Shown: piece after piece, positions 52,501 to 62,351 of the stretch | Position numbering within the stretch: the first letter of the stretch is position 1 | Layout: every line of letters begins with the position of its first letter | NCBI GenBank assembly: GCA_046733475.1 | Contig: JBKPPF010000052.1 | Span: 14,353 to 78,352, forward strand | Source of the DNA: DATEOR01 sp046733475 | GTDB lineage: Bacteria; Actinomycetota; Thermoleophilia; Gaiellales; Gaiellaceae | Direction of reading: 5' to 3' | DNA length: 64,000 nucleotides | Position numbers and translations under genes: made by a program | The notes under the pieces: model-generated | What the model was told of the DNA's origin: nothing | What the model saw: only the letters and a program-made list of their open reading frames with translations | Databases searched by the model: none

Positions 52501-52691
52501 CCCCGGATCTCGACGAGTCGGCCGCCCGTGCCTTCGACGACGCTCTCGACGATCTCGGCGAAGGAAGCAGCAAGACGGGCAGCCGCCTCGTCGCCGTGTT
52601 CCTGGGTGTACCGCGTGTAGCCACGGACGTCGGCGATCAGGAAAGTCCGGATCCCGGCTTCCGACGTAGGTGGGAGAGGGTTTTCGAGCAT
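49539..52691 (-). CDS. Fusion: class III nucleotidyl cyclase, membrane helix, beta-propeller, SBP-5 solute-binding domain
   Basis: About 1050 residues. Residues 1-165: class III cyclase domain with metal Asp21 (LIADVRGYTRYT) and Asp65 (EIRGDEALLVF), and transition-state Asn124/Arg128 (ALNLAARL). Residues about 190-215: one membrane helix. Residues about 240-520: six or seven YncE/Vgb-type blades with recurring GSVWVANSVDGTVSRVDP units. Residues about 525-1050: a peptide-type SBP_bac_5 domain (YRFQLRKGLRFSDGSPVRAS, YAIDRNRLAMLAGG). The topology puts the cyclase inside and the propeller and binding domain outside, like a receptor. ATG 52691 fits the usual cyclase N-terminus; ATG 52727 and TTG 52754 are alternatives. 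The dppB-like gene is nearby. Confidence 0.85.
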   Translation of the reverse strand: MLENPLPPTSEAGIRTFLIADVRGYTRYTQEHGDEAAARLAASFAEIVESVVEGTGGRLVEIRGDEALLVFGSPRDGIRTAIALQHRFVERMRSEDPLPVRVGIGLDAGEAVPVDGGYRGGALNLAARLCSLAQPGEVLVSESLAHLARKVDDTTYVDRGRISVKGLSERVRVYQVSFLLDMPADEPAPRGIRTTVILAVAAVAAIAILAVFVAILTTGFAGPDPPNVIEENALGAIDSGNAKLQGQTPVGNGPTAVAEGLGSVWVANSVDGTVSRVDPEREERPVIPVPGTPGGIAAGEGAVWVTDVTGHTLSEISADSNTVVRDDIAVGNGAGPVTVGDGAVWVGNALDGTVSRVDPERGVETDVVRVGGRPDALAVGAGSIWVTNGDTASVSRIDPRKRVVVQTIPVGNGPRGIAVDGEAVWVANALDGTVSKIAATTGSVTGVEAVAPGVSSIVASGGAIWVASPPASKVFRIDRESGQVTDTIEMGSSPSALAGGTDGTVWAAALPPASRHRGGTLVVSAYLSGCNCLDPAFAWQVDAWRALSMLYDGLVAYRKTGGAPGTTLVPDLAVNLPIPTDGGRTYRFQLRKGLRFSDGSPVRASDFRASMERLLRLNGVSVPPFYGGILGAEHCSAQLGRCDLREGIEVDDAAGTVTIHLSGPDPDLLAKLALPFAFVLPADAPEPDQPVTDLDRFGDVGAYRIPGTGPYVAASFDPKHELRLTRNPRFKPFAPEAQPDGYPDQIVVRILGDGNDSEQRSAVGEVEVGKSDWTSALSPDEIERLAVQNAAQLHTTPVGGVQHLMLNTRQRPFSDVRARRALAYAIDRNRLAMLAGGELVARPTCQVLPPTVPGYRPYCPYTVNPAAGIWSAPDLARARRLAKQSHTLGEHVVIAIQAGSPADPHLARYVAQVLRRVGYQASTRVENDAFGAMFDTHSTVDAMRLGWLQDYAAPSNFIEPLFTCKANQEGGVNVSQFCDRRVDALVSRAREKMNAGAAAEAWARIDRLLVDAAPAVPLYALRDADFVSKRVGNYIFNPQFGVLLDQMWVR

Positions 52692-53011
52692 GGCCGCAAC
52701 GCCCGGTTTGTGAACCGTGCAGCACATCTTGCGCTTGGCGTTCTCGGTGGTCAACCACGCCAGTGGCGACGAAGGCGTGAGGGCCGGGCTTCGACCCTCG
52801 AATCGCCTCCTCTCGGGATCCCTCGATCAGCCACTGCGCTCGATGAGCTCGACCCGGTAGCCGTCTGGAAACGACAACTTGTCGAGCTCTCTAGCTGATG
52901 GGGCCGGGACAGCAGGCTCACCGGCGAACACCGCCCGCGTGTAGCCGTCCACGAGGATGCTGGTCAGCAGGCCGAGGATGCGGCTTTCGACGGGACGCCG
53001 ACGACGCTCCG
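52692..53011. other. Non-coding/remnant stretch between the cyclase fusion and the surface protein
   Basis: About 320 nt without a convincing gene. It contains, on the minus strand, a fragment reading LSFPDGYRVELIERSG then TGA at 52827, which matches the C-terminus of VOC proteins. The frame stays open upstream to 53011 but the earlier residues are not VOC-like. Part of the fragment lies in a direct repeat. Confidence 0.55.
52838..52873 (+). repeat. Direct repeat, copy A
   Basis: 36 nt beginning GCTCGATGAGCTCGACCC and ending GTCTGGAAACG. It matches 35 of 37 columns of copy B at 55465, in the same orientation. On the minus strand it encodes the VOC tail FPDGYRVELIE. Confidence 0.8.
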
Positions 53012-55336
53012 CTAGCCGCTGGTGTACTCAACATGGAGCAGGGGCGCGGCCGCCGGAACGCCGTTGTACGCTTCGGCCGTTCGGTGACCGGTGCCTGTGA
53101 TGATGAGCACCAGCGCGTTTCCGGAGAACCAGCCGGGCCGCGTGACGATCTCCGAGACGATCGGGGTTAGGTCGCTCGTCCGCTGGTCGGTTCCTGCCGC
53201 ACCGACGCTCGACCAGGGAACTGGACTCCAACTAATTGCTGCGCCCGTTCTTGGTCGTCCACTGATGTTGCCGCTGAGTGACGCGAATGTCGGGGCGTTG
53301 TCCGCAGCTTGACCGCGGATCATCAGTGCGGTCGCTTCGCTGTCGACTTCGTCGACCTGGAACTGGACGTATGCACGGGTCACAGTCGCTCCCTGCGGGA
53401 CGCGGACGCCGGTGAACCGGAGACCCACGGTCTGGTTCGACCCGTCGTACACGAGCTCGAGATCGCTACTGCCGAGCGCCACGCTTCCCGACGCCGCCTC
53501 TTCGGCATCATCGGGGCCCGCAGCGACGCGTGCGTCGACCGTGCCGCCACTGCCACCACCGCTGACGACTGTGATGACGACGTCGTCACTCGAGGTCAAC
53601 GCCGAGTCATTCGCGGTGAGACGAAGCGTGTAGACGCCGGCGGCTGGGAAGGCCGCCGTTGTGGTCGTCGAGCCGGGCGAGCCGAACGTCACGCCCGGCG
53701 GGCCGGCGACCTGTGTCCATTGTTTGGTCGTCGTCCCCGGCGGATTCGGGCGGCCATCGTCGCTCACGCTGCCGGTAAGGGTGGCCGTGGCCGGGAAGAC
53801 GATCGACTGGTCGGGCCCAGCCGAGACAACGGGCGCGGCGTTCCCGGCCGTACCGCCCGTCTCGTAGCGGCCCAGGTCGGGTGCACTCCCGTTGTATTCC
53901 GCCGGCGGGATGTCCACGACCACTTCGCCGTTGGCGAGGGTAAGTGCGGCGATGCCCGCGTCGATCGCGGGACTACCCGACTGGAGGTGGTAGGTCGAAT
54001 CGAGGAGCGGGTTCGCGTTTACGTTGTGCGCGCCGTCGAGGTTGCTGCCGTCGCTTGCCAGGCCGTTCGCCCAGAAGAGGTTGTAGGTGGCGAGCGAGGC
54101 GCCGTCGACCCGTTTCAGTGCCGTATTCGTATTGTTCGCGAAGACATTGTTGACCACGGTCATTCTGTCGCCGCCCGTGATGCCATAGGCGTTGGCGACG
54201 ACCGTGTTGTTCGTGACTACCACGCGCTCGAGCAAGCTGGCGGCGCGGTAGTCCTCGTTACTCTCTGCGGCATCGAGCAGCCCGATGGCCGCCTGCGCGT
54301 TCGTCGCCAACACGTTTCGATCGAGAACAATCTTCGTGGCGGTCGGAGCCGTCGTGTCCTGGTCGATGATCTGGATCCCGTCGTGGCGGTTGGCGGACAC
54401 TTCATTCGCACGGAACACGACCGTCCCGACGGTCGACGGCCGGTTGCGGAGTCTGTATTCGACCCCGTCGCCACGGTTTCTGCGCACGATGTTGTTCGAA
54501 ACGACCAACTGGGAGAAGTTGACGTCGATGCCGTCGTCGAGGTTGTCCTCAATTACGTTTCGCTCCACGAGCCCCGCGGCCGCCTCGCTGGTGAACTCGA
54601 CGCCATCGGTCGCGATCCCCGTCACATGGTTGGCAATGACCTTCGCCAAGCCGCTTGACTTGATGCCGTTTCGTCCGCCTCCGCTGATCTTGAAGCCCAC
54701 GACCTGCGTCTCCGGCCCCGCCGTCTTGGAGATCAGGATGGTTTCCGCGGCCGACGATGGCGCCTGGATCACCGTGCGGTCGACGAGCGACTCATCGCCG
54801 GTCGTGTAGTAGGTCGATGCAAGCGTCAGCGTCTTCGAGATGGTCACGGTCTCGGTGTACGTGCCAGGCGAGACGAGAACGAGCGCGCGGGCGGGTGCCG
54901 CGTCGACCGCAGCTTGGATCGTCACGTAGTCCTGTGGGACGCGCAGTACGGTCGTCGCGGCCGCGACGACGTTGATCACGACGTCATCCTGAGCCGTCAA
55001 CGACCCGTCGTTGGCCGTCAGTCGCAACGTGTAAGACCCAGGCGTGCTGAATCGCGCCACCCCGAAGAGATCGCGGCTCTGATCGAAGACAACCGGTGCC
55101 GGTCCGCTGACCTGACTCCATGACCAGCGAAGGTCTCCGAGGCCCCCCGGCAACCCGTCATCGGAAACGGTCGCACGTAAGAAAGCCGGATCTCGAACCG
55201 TGATCGCCTGATCGGCTCCGGCCGATACCACAGGCGCGCCCGCCCCTGATGCCGACGATGGCGAGGCGGTCGAGAGGACACAGGCCAGGATCACTCCAGC
55301 CGCTATGAGCAAAGACCCGCGCCGCAATGAGATCAA
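53012..55336 (-). CDS. Secreted right-handed beta-helix protein with Ig/PKD-like domains
   Basis: About 774 residues. The TTG start at 55336 has GGGAGG upstream and gives a signal peptide (MISLRRGSLLIAAGVILACV...SASG). Then a PKD-like domain (residues about 32-125), a parallel beta-helix of pectate-lyase type (about 130-480, with recurring Asn-rich turns such as VVNNVFANNTNTALKR), a second PKD-like domain (about 490-580), and a C-terminal beta domain with VTRAYVQFQVDEVDSEAT and LVLIITGTGHRTAEAYNG as in DNRLRE-type surface modules. Probably a cell-surface or polysaccharide-binding protein. No catalytic residues assigned. It lies between two direct repeats. Confidence 0.8.
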   Translation of the reverse strand: MISLRRGSLLIAAGVILACVLSTASPSSASGAGAPVVSAGADQAITVRDPAFLRATVSDDGLPGGLGDLRWSWSQVSGPAPVVFDQSRDLFGVARFSTPGSYTLRLTANDGSLTAQDDVVINVVAAATTVLRVPQDYVTIQAAVDAAPARALVLVSPGTYTETVTISKTLTLASTYYTTGDESLVDRTVIQAPSSAAETILISKTAGPETQVVGFKISGGGRNGIKSSGLAKVIANHVTGIATDGVEFTSEAAAGLVERNVIEDNLDDGIDVNFSQLVVSNNIVRRNRGDGVEYRLRNRPSTVGTVVFRANEVSANRHDGIQIIDQDTTAPTATKIVLDRNVLATNAQAAIGLLDAAESNEDYRAASLLERVVVTNNTVVANAYGITGGDRMTVVNNVFANNTNTALKRVDGASLATYNLFWANGLASDGSNLDGAHNVNANPLLDSTYHLQSGSPAIDAGIAALTLANGEVVVDIPPAEYNGSAPDLGRYETGGTAGNAAPVVSAGPDQSIVFPATATLTGSVSDDGRPNPPGTTTKQWTQVAGPPGVTFGSPGSTTTTAAFPAAGVYTLRLTANDSALTSSDDVVITVVSGGGSGGTVDARVAAGPDDAEEAASGSVALGSSDLELVYDGSNQTVGLRFTGVRVPQGATVTRAYVQFQVDEVDSEATALMIRGQAADNAPTFASLSGNISGRPRTGAAISWSPVPWSSVGAAGTDQRTSDLTPIVSEIVTRPGWFSGNALVLIITGTGHRTAEAYNGVPAAAPLLHVEYTSG

Positions 55337-55464
55337 AGGCCGCACCCTCCCGTTCGCTCCCCTCGAAGCGCAACATATCGGCTTGAGCAGGCGACCGCAC
55401 AAGGAGTTTGATCCTTGCGCCGGCGAACCGAGACGGGCTGGCCGGAGTCTACGGTCGCGCCCGA

Positions 55465-55501
55465 GCTCGATGAGCTCGACCCTGTAGCCGTCTAGGAAAC
55501 G
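55465..55501 (+). repeat. Direct repeat, copy B
   Basis: 37 nt beginning GCTCGATGAGCTCGACCC, partner of the repeat at 52838 with one substitution and one inserted A. On the minus strand it again encodes a VOC-like tail (FLDGYRVELIE), here in frame with the sequence leading into the surface-protein gene. Confidence 0.8.
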
Positions 55502-55531
55502 TACGCTGGGGAGCCGAGGCGGATGACCGCT

Positions 55532-55951
55532 TTACTCGTACTCCTCCGCTTGGGGTAGGTCATCTGTGATCTCGAACCACGGCGCCTTCGAGCCGACGAA
55601 GATGTGCTCCGTTGGCCGAACGCCGGGGTCATCGACGAGCGAGCCCATCGCAACGTGGACATATTCGCCGTTGCGCACGACTGAGAAGAGGAGCGAACCG
55701 CACGTGGCGCAGCGGGTGTCATTCAGCTCGTCCGACCCGTGGATCAGGAGGTTGCTAGCGCCTTCTTCGATCTCGAGCTTGCTCCGCTCGATGCCCGCAA
55801 ACGCTTTGAAAGCCGACCCCGTGGCCGCGCGGCAGCGGGAGCAATGGCAGTTCGCGGCGTACAGGAACTCGTCTGCGACCCGATAGCGGACCCCACCGCA
55901 CTCACACTTCCCGAAAAGGAGGCGCTCCCGAGAAGTGGCGTCTGTGCTCAC
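55532..55951 (-). CDS. GFA/CENP-V-family zinc protein
   Basis: A 139-residue protein with the GFA zinc ligands: CECGGVRYRV, CHCSRCRAATGSAF and CATCGSLLF. The family is named for a glutathione-dependent formaldehyde-activating enzyme, but most members have unknown roles, and actinobacteria generally lack glutathione. The GTG start lies 1 nt after the VOC stop with GAGG upstream, so the two are co-transcribed. Confidence 0.88.
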   Translation of the reverse strand: MSTDATSRERLLFGKCECGGVRYRVADEFLYAANCHCSRCRAATGSAFKAFAGIERSKLEIEEGASNLLIHGSDELNDTRCATCGSLLFSVVRNGEYVHVAMGSLVDDPGVRPTEHIFVGSKAPWFEITDDLPQAEEYE

Positions 55952-55952
55952 C

Positions 55953-56324
55953 TCACCTCGCCTCCAGGAGCTCAACGCGATAACCGTCCGGATCGCGGAC
56001 GAAGCAGAGCCGGGAACCGCCCTCGCGCACGATGTACGGCGGGCGCTCGGGCTCGATGCCCTGGCCGGCGAGCTGCTCCAGCGTCCCATCGAGGTCGTCG
56101 ACGGTGAGCGCGATATGGCCGTAGCCGGTGCCGAGCTCGTATGAGTCGACGCCGAAGTTGTAGGTGAGCTCCAGGCGGTCGTCGTCCCCGGGCAGGCCCA
56201 TGAAGATGTTGATCGCCTCGTCGCGAATCGGAAGCTCGCGGCGCTTCTCGAACCCGAGCGCCTCGTAGAACGCGACCGAGCGGTCGGCATCGGTGATCCG
56301 GTAGCAGGTGTGGATCAGTTCCAT
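55953..56324 (-). CDS. VOC-family lactoylglutathione lyase-like protein
   Basis: A 123-residue protein: MELIHTCYRITDADRSVAFY at the start, GYGHIALTVDDLDGTLEQL in the middle and RDPDGYRVELLEAR at the end, the pattern of glyoxalase I-like enzymes with His5, Glu, His and Glu metal ligands in place. Glyoxalase I activity is possible, though the thiol cofactor in this organism is unknown. Its C-terminal coding sequence resembles the two direct repeats on either side of the surface gene. Confidence 0.87.
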   Translation of the reverse strand: MELIHTCYRITDADRSVAFYEALGFEKRRELPIRDEAINIFMGLPGDDDRLELTYNFGVDSYELGTGYGHIALTVDDLDGTLEQLAGQGIEPERPPYIVREGGSRLCFVRDPDGYRVELLEAR

Positions 56325-56394
56325 GGCGCGAGACTAACGCACGCGGCCTGCTCCCTCGGTCGCTGGGCAAGAACCGTCCGCGGCCACCCTTCGC

Positions 56395-56802
56395 ATGGTA
56401 CGCGCGGTTCTCAAGTTCGACACGATGGCACCGGTCGTGCCGCCCTACACGGGCGTGACGAACCCGATCCGCGGGGTGAACGGCGGCGGAGTGCCGTGGA
56501 AGCTCGCCTCCGCGCAGCGGAGGCTTCGCGCCGACGGGCGCCTCGACATCGAGGTGCAGGGGCTCGTCCTCGTCTCCTCCGGCATGAACCCCTCGCCGAC
56601 CTTCCGGGGAATCGTGAGCTGCCTCTCCTCGGATGCCGCTGGTGGGCCGACGACCGTGAACGTCGCGACGGATTCGGTGCCGGCGACGACGACCGGAAAC
56701 GCGGAGATCGATGCCAAGATTGCGCTGCCGTCGCCGTGCTTCGCCCCGATCGTCTTCGTGACGTCGGGCACCGGCAACTGGTTCGCGGTCCCAGGCCGCT
56801 GA
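56395..56802 (+). CDS. Uncharacterised 135-aa actinobacterial protein
   Basis: A protein without membrane segments. Recurrent elements are NPIRGVNGGGVPWKLASAQR, RLRADGRLDIEVQGLVL and KIALPSPCFAPIVFVTSGTG. I associate this type with proteins of unknown function found in soil actinobacteria, often with a signal peptide, which this frame lacks at ATG 56395. Two Cys (VSCL and SPCF) could form a disulfide if exported. Convergent with the DMT gene, 6 nt apart. Confidence 0.7.
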   Translation: MVRAVLKFDTMAPVVPPYTGVTNPIRGVNGGGVPWKLASAQRRLRADGRLDIEVQGLVLVSSGMNPSPTFRGIVSCLSSDAAGGPTTVNVATDSVPATTTGNAEIDAKIALPSPCFAPIVFVTSGTGNWFAVPGR

Positions 56803-56808
56803 GGCCGC

Positions 56809-57726
56809 TTATGCGCGTGGGGTCGCCGGGGCAGGCTCGTCCCGGCGACCCCGCACGACCTTGAAGATGCCGGAGCCGAGCGCCACGCCCGCGAGGATGA
56901 GCAGCAGGCCGAGCGCCGCGTTCAGGTGGATCTGCTCGTCGAGGATCGTGACGCCGTAGAAGAGCGCCATCGGCGGCAGGAGGTACGTCACCAGCGACGT
57001 GCGCGACGACCCGTAGGTGTTCAGCATCCGGTAGAGGATGAGCGTGGCGAACGCCGTGCCGATGAGGCCGAGGGCGGCGACCGACGCGAGCGCCTTCCAG
57101 CCGGGCATCTGGTCGGGGAGCTGGAAGAGCGAGAGCGGGATGAGCAGGATCATTCCCCAGAACGTCGTCGTGGCGGCCACGACGATCGGCTCCGTGTTTC
57201 CGAAGCGCGCCGGCGCGTAGAGGTTCGCGCACGCATAGGAGAACGAGGCGACGACGACCGCGAGCGTCCCGGCGACCGCCCACCAGCCGCCCTCGGGGTT
57301 GAGCCCGGTGAGGACGCCGACGCCGAGGAGCCCGAGGAGGACGCCGAACAGACGCATTCCGGTCACGCGCTCGCTCGGGCGGAAGCGGATGGCGAGGAGC
57401 GCGACGAAGATGGGCACGGTCGAGTTTGCGATCGCAGCCACGCCAGAGTCCACGTGCTTCTCGCCCCAGGCGATCAGCGTGAACGGAATGGCCATGTTGA
57501 TCAGGCCGAGCAACGCGCCGCCGCGGCCGGTGCCGCGAATCCCAGAGACCGCGCCGCGAAAGCCCGAGGCGTAGGCGAGCACGGGAAAGAGGGCGGCGAA
57601 CGCGAGGATGAGCCGCAGACACATCATCGGCGCCGGCTCGAGGTCCTCGACGGCGACCTTGATGAAGAGGTAGGACGCGCCCCACGAAGCGGCCAGGATC
57701 CCGAGCATGAGGACATAGCCGCGCAT
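56809..57726 (-). CDS. DMT-superfamily (EamA) transporter
   Basis: A 305-residue protein with ten helices in two EamA repeats. The first begins VLMLGILAASWGASYLFIKVAVEDL and the second ends LYGVTILDEQIHLNAALGLLLILAG-like (FYGVTILDEQIHLNA). A likely amino-acid or drug/metabolite exporter. Divergent from purL. Not closely similar to the DMT protein at 23173. Confidence 0.88.
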   Translation of the reverse strand: MRGYVLMLGILAASWGASYLFIKVAVEDLEPAPMMCLRLILAFAALFPVLAYASGFRGAVSGIRGTGRGGALLGLINMAIPFTLIAWGEKHVDSGVAAIANSTVPIFVALLAIRFRPSERVTGMRLFGVLLGLLGVGVLTGLNPEGGWWAVAGTLAVVVASFSYACANLYAPARFGNTEPIVVAATTTFWGMILLIPLSLFQLPDQMPGWKALASVAALGLIGTAFATLILYRMLNTYGSSRTSLVTYLLPPMALFYGVTILDEQIHLNAALGLLLILAGVALGSGIFKVVRGRRDEPAPATPRA

Positions 57727-57793
57727 CCGGTTCAGGGTAACGACGATGCACCTCCTCGCCTTCCGCTCGACTCGATATGGTTGGCGAGGCCTC

Positions 57794-59880
<2,087 letters not shown>

Positions 59881-59881
<1 letters not shown>

Positions 59882-61344
59882 TGTGCGGGATCTTCGGTAT
59901 CCACGCTCCCGACCGCGACGTCGCGCGACTCACCTACTTCGGCCTCTTCGCGCTCCAGCACCGCGGCCAGGAGTCGGCCGGGATCGCCGTCTCGGACGAA
60001 GGCCGCGTCACCGCACTTCGTGACATGGGCCTCGTCACCCAGGTCTTCAGCGAACAGAAGCTACGCGGGCTCACCGGCCAGGTCGCGGTCGGCCACGCAC
60101 GCTACTCCACAACCGGCTCCACGCACTGGGCGAACGCCCAGCCGATCATCCAGCAGGGCCCTGCGCGAACCGTCGCGCTCGGCCACAACGGCAACCTGAC
60201 GAACACCAGCGAGCTCCGCGCCGGGCTTCTCGCGGAGGGCGCGCGCCTCCGCTCGACCTCGGACACAGAGGTGATCGCGGCGCTGATCGCCCGAGACGAC
60301 CGCCCGCTCGAAGAGGCGGTCACAGGAGCGATGAGCAAGATCCAGGGCGCGTTCTCCGCGGTTCTCCTCGCCGACGGAAAGCTCGTGGGCTTCCGCGACC
60401 CGTACGGAATCCGACCGCTTGTCCTCGGAAGGCTCGAGGACGACTGGCTCCTGGCGTCCGAGACCTGCGCGCTCGACCTCCTCGGCGCGGAGGTCGAGCG
60501 GGAGCTCGCACCCGGCGAGATGGTTGTCGTGGACGAGAATGGATACGAGGCGCGCCAGGCCGTCGCGCCGGACGGCGCCGGCTCGCTCTGCATCTTCGAG
60601 TTCATCTACTTCGCGCGGCCCGACACGAAGCTTCGCGGCGTCGAGCTCCACGGAGCCCGCGTGCGGATGGGCGAGCAGCTGGCCGCCGAGGCGCCCGTCG
60701 AGGCCGACCTCGTCATGGCCGTGCCGGACTCGGGCACGCCGGCTGCGATCGGCTTCGCGCGCGCGAGCGGGATTCCCTTCGCCGAGGGCCTGATCAAGAA
60801 CCGCTACGTCGGGCGCACATTCATTCAACCCGACCAGGCGCTCCGTGAGCACGGGATCAAGACGAAGTTCAACCCGCTCGCCGAGGTGTCGGGGAAGCGA
60901 GTCGTAGTCGTGGACGATTCGATCGTCCGCGGCACCACGACCCGCAAGATCGTGGCGATGCTTTTCGAGGAAGGCGCGGTCGAGGTGCACCTGCGCATCT
61001 CCTCCCCGCCGATCGTCTCGCCGTGCTTCTACGGGATCGACATGGCCGACGAAGACGAGCTGATCGCCGGCGGCCGCTCGGTGGAGGGGGTGCGGGCCGA
61101 GGTCGGGGCGACGAGCCTCGCCTACCTGTCCCTGGAAGGACTGCAGGACTCGACGCGCAGGCCCGAGGGCACGTTTTGCCGCGCCTGTCTGACGAGGGAC
61201 TACCCGACGGAGATCCCGGAGGACCTGAAGCTGGCGAAGCTTCGCTTCGAGGGTCAGGCCGCCGCGGGCTCCGACCGGAGCCTGGCGAACCCGACGAAGA
61301 CGAACATGCTGGCCACCAGCGGCACGAGCCCCAAGGCCCCGTAG
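59881..61344 (+). CDS. purF: Amidophosphoribosyltransferase
   Basis: A 487-residue enzyme. The N-terminal Cys nucleophile follows Met (MCGIFGIHAP), then GHARYSTTGSTHWANAQP, GHNGNLTN, the PRPP loop VVVVDDSIVRGTT and Cys residues for a 4Fe-4S cluster (VSPCFYG, FCRACLTRDYP). First committed step of purine synthesis. The last 30 residues (after LRFEGQ) look non-conserved and are antisense to the end of the MFS gene: the two overlap by 91 nt. The frame may have lost its original stop. Confidence 0.95.
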
Positions 61345-62351
61345 CCCAGCGCCTCCGCGACGCCACCTCCGATTGCGGGCCCCACGAGGTAGCCAATCGC
61401 CCAGATCTGCGACCAGACGACCATCGCCAGCACGATGCGGTCGACACCGATCGATTCGAGGAGGACGCCGAGGGAGCCCGCCTCGCCCGCCCCGACGCCG
61501 AGCCCGAACAGAACCGCGACGACGACCCAGAGGCCGATCATCTCGGTGGCGCCGCCGAGGGCGATCGAGAGCGTCATGAGCACCGTCGCGACGGCGAGTA
61601 TGGGCCCCGGCGCCTGCCGGCCCGCGAGCGCAGCCGCCCCGGAGGAGATGAGCGCCGCGAGGACGTAGAGCGCCGCGATCTCGGCCTGGCTCAGATACTC
61701 GGCGAAGTGGAGCGGCATCGGGCCGTCAAAGGTCCCGAGCGTCAGCGCAACCATGAGGATCCCGGCCGAGGCGAGCCAGAAGCCCGGCGTCCGTAGCGCG
61801 GCCCGGTCCGAGCCGAACTTGGCCCTGTCCTTGGGAGCGCCGATCGCCACGAGCGCCAGGGTCAGCACCGTGACGAGCACGAGGTGGATGGCGAACGGCG
61901 CGCTGATGCCTCCGATTCCGCCGATCGCCGGGCCGGCGATGGCCCCGAGCCCATAGGCGGCGAGGATGCCGGTCAGCCGCTTGTACTCCTCGCCGGGAAA
62001 CCGCTCGATGATCGCGAATGCCGTCCCGATCCACAGGCCGCCCGCGCCGATCCCCTGCACCAGCCTGGCCGGGAAGTAGACGCCGAGGCTCTCGCCAAAG
62101 ATGAAGCCGAGGTCGCCGACGATCACGAGGGCGAGCGAGGCGAACAGGACTGCGACGGCATGGCGCCGCCTCAGCACGCGGGCGGCGAGCGGGTAGCCGA
62201 CCATCTGGCCCACGGCGAACGAGGCGACCAGCGCGCCCATGAGCCCCGGCCCGGCGCCGGTCGCATCCCCGATCTCGGGGACGACGGGCGCAATGATGCT
62301 GTAGCCCGCGGAGTCGAGCGCCGCGAGCGCGAAGAGGACTGCGAAGGCCAA
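61254..62351 (-). CDS. MFS transporter
   Basis: A 365-residue protein with about 12 helices, slightly shorter than typical (about 400). It begins FAVLFALAALDSAGYSIIAP and has the loop RVLRRRHAVAV in the position of the MFS basic motif between TM2 and TM3. It resembles multidrug or sugar exporters of the DHA1 type. TTG start immediately follows the upstream ALDH stop. The 3' end is antisense to purF. Confidence 0.85.
   Translation of the reverse strand: MAFAVLFALAALDSAGYSIIAPVVPEIGDATGAGPGLMGALVASFAVGQMVGYPLAARVLRRRHAVAVLFASLALVIVGDLGFIFGESLGVYFPARLVQGIGAGGLWIGTAFAIIERFPGEEYKRLTGILAAYGLGAIAGPAIGGIGGISAPFAIHLVLVTVLTLALVAIGAPKDRAKFGSDRAALRTPGFWLASAGILMVALTLGTFDGPMPLHFAEYLSQAEIAALYVLAALISSGAAALAGRQAPGPILAVATVLMTLSIALGGATEMIGLWVVVAVLFGLGVGAGEAGSLGVLLESIGVDRIVLAMVVWSQIWAIGYLVGPAIGGGVAEALGYGALGLVPLVASMFVFVGFARLRSEPAAA

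Noticed and set aside
55532..55951. Formaldehyde detoxification role for the GFA protein
   Set aside because: The family name is attractive beside demethylases, but the gene is 40 kb away, pairs with a VOC gene, and glutathione is not expected in this type of organism.
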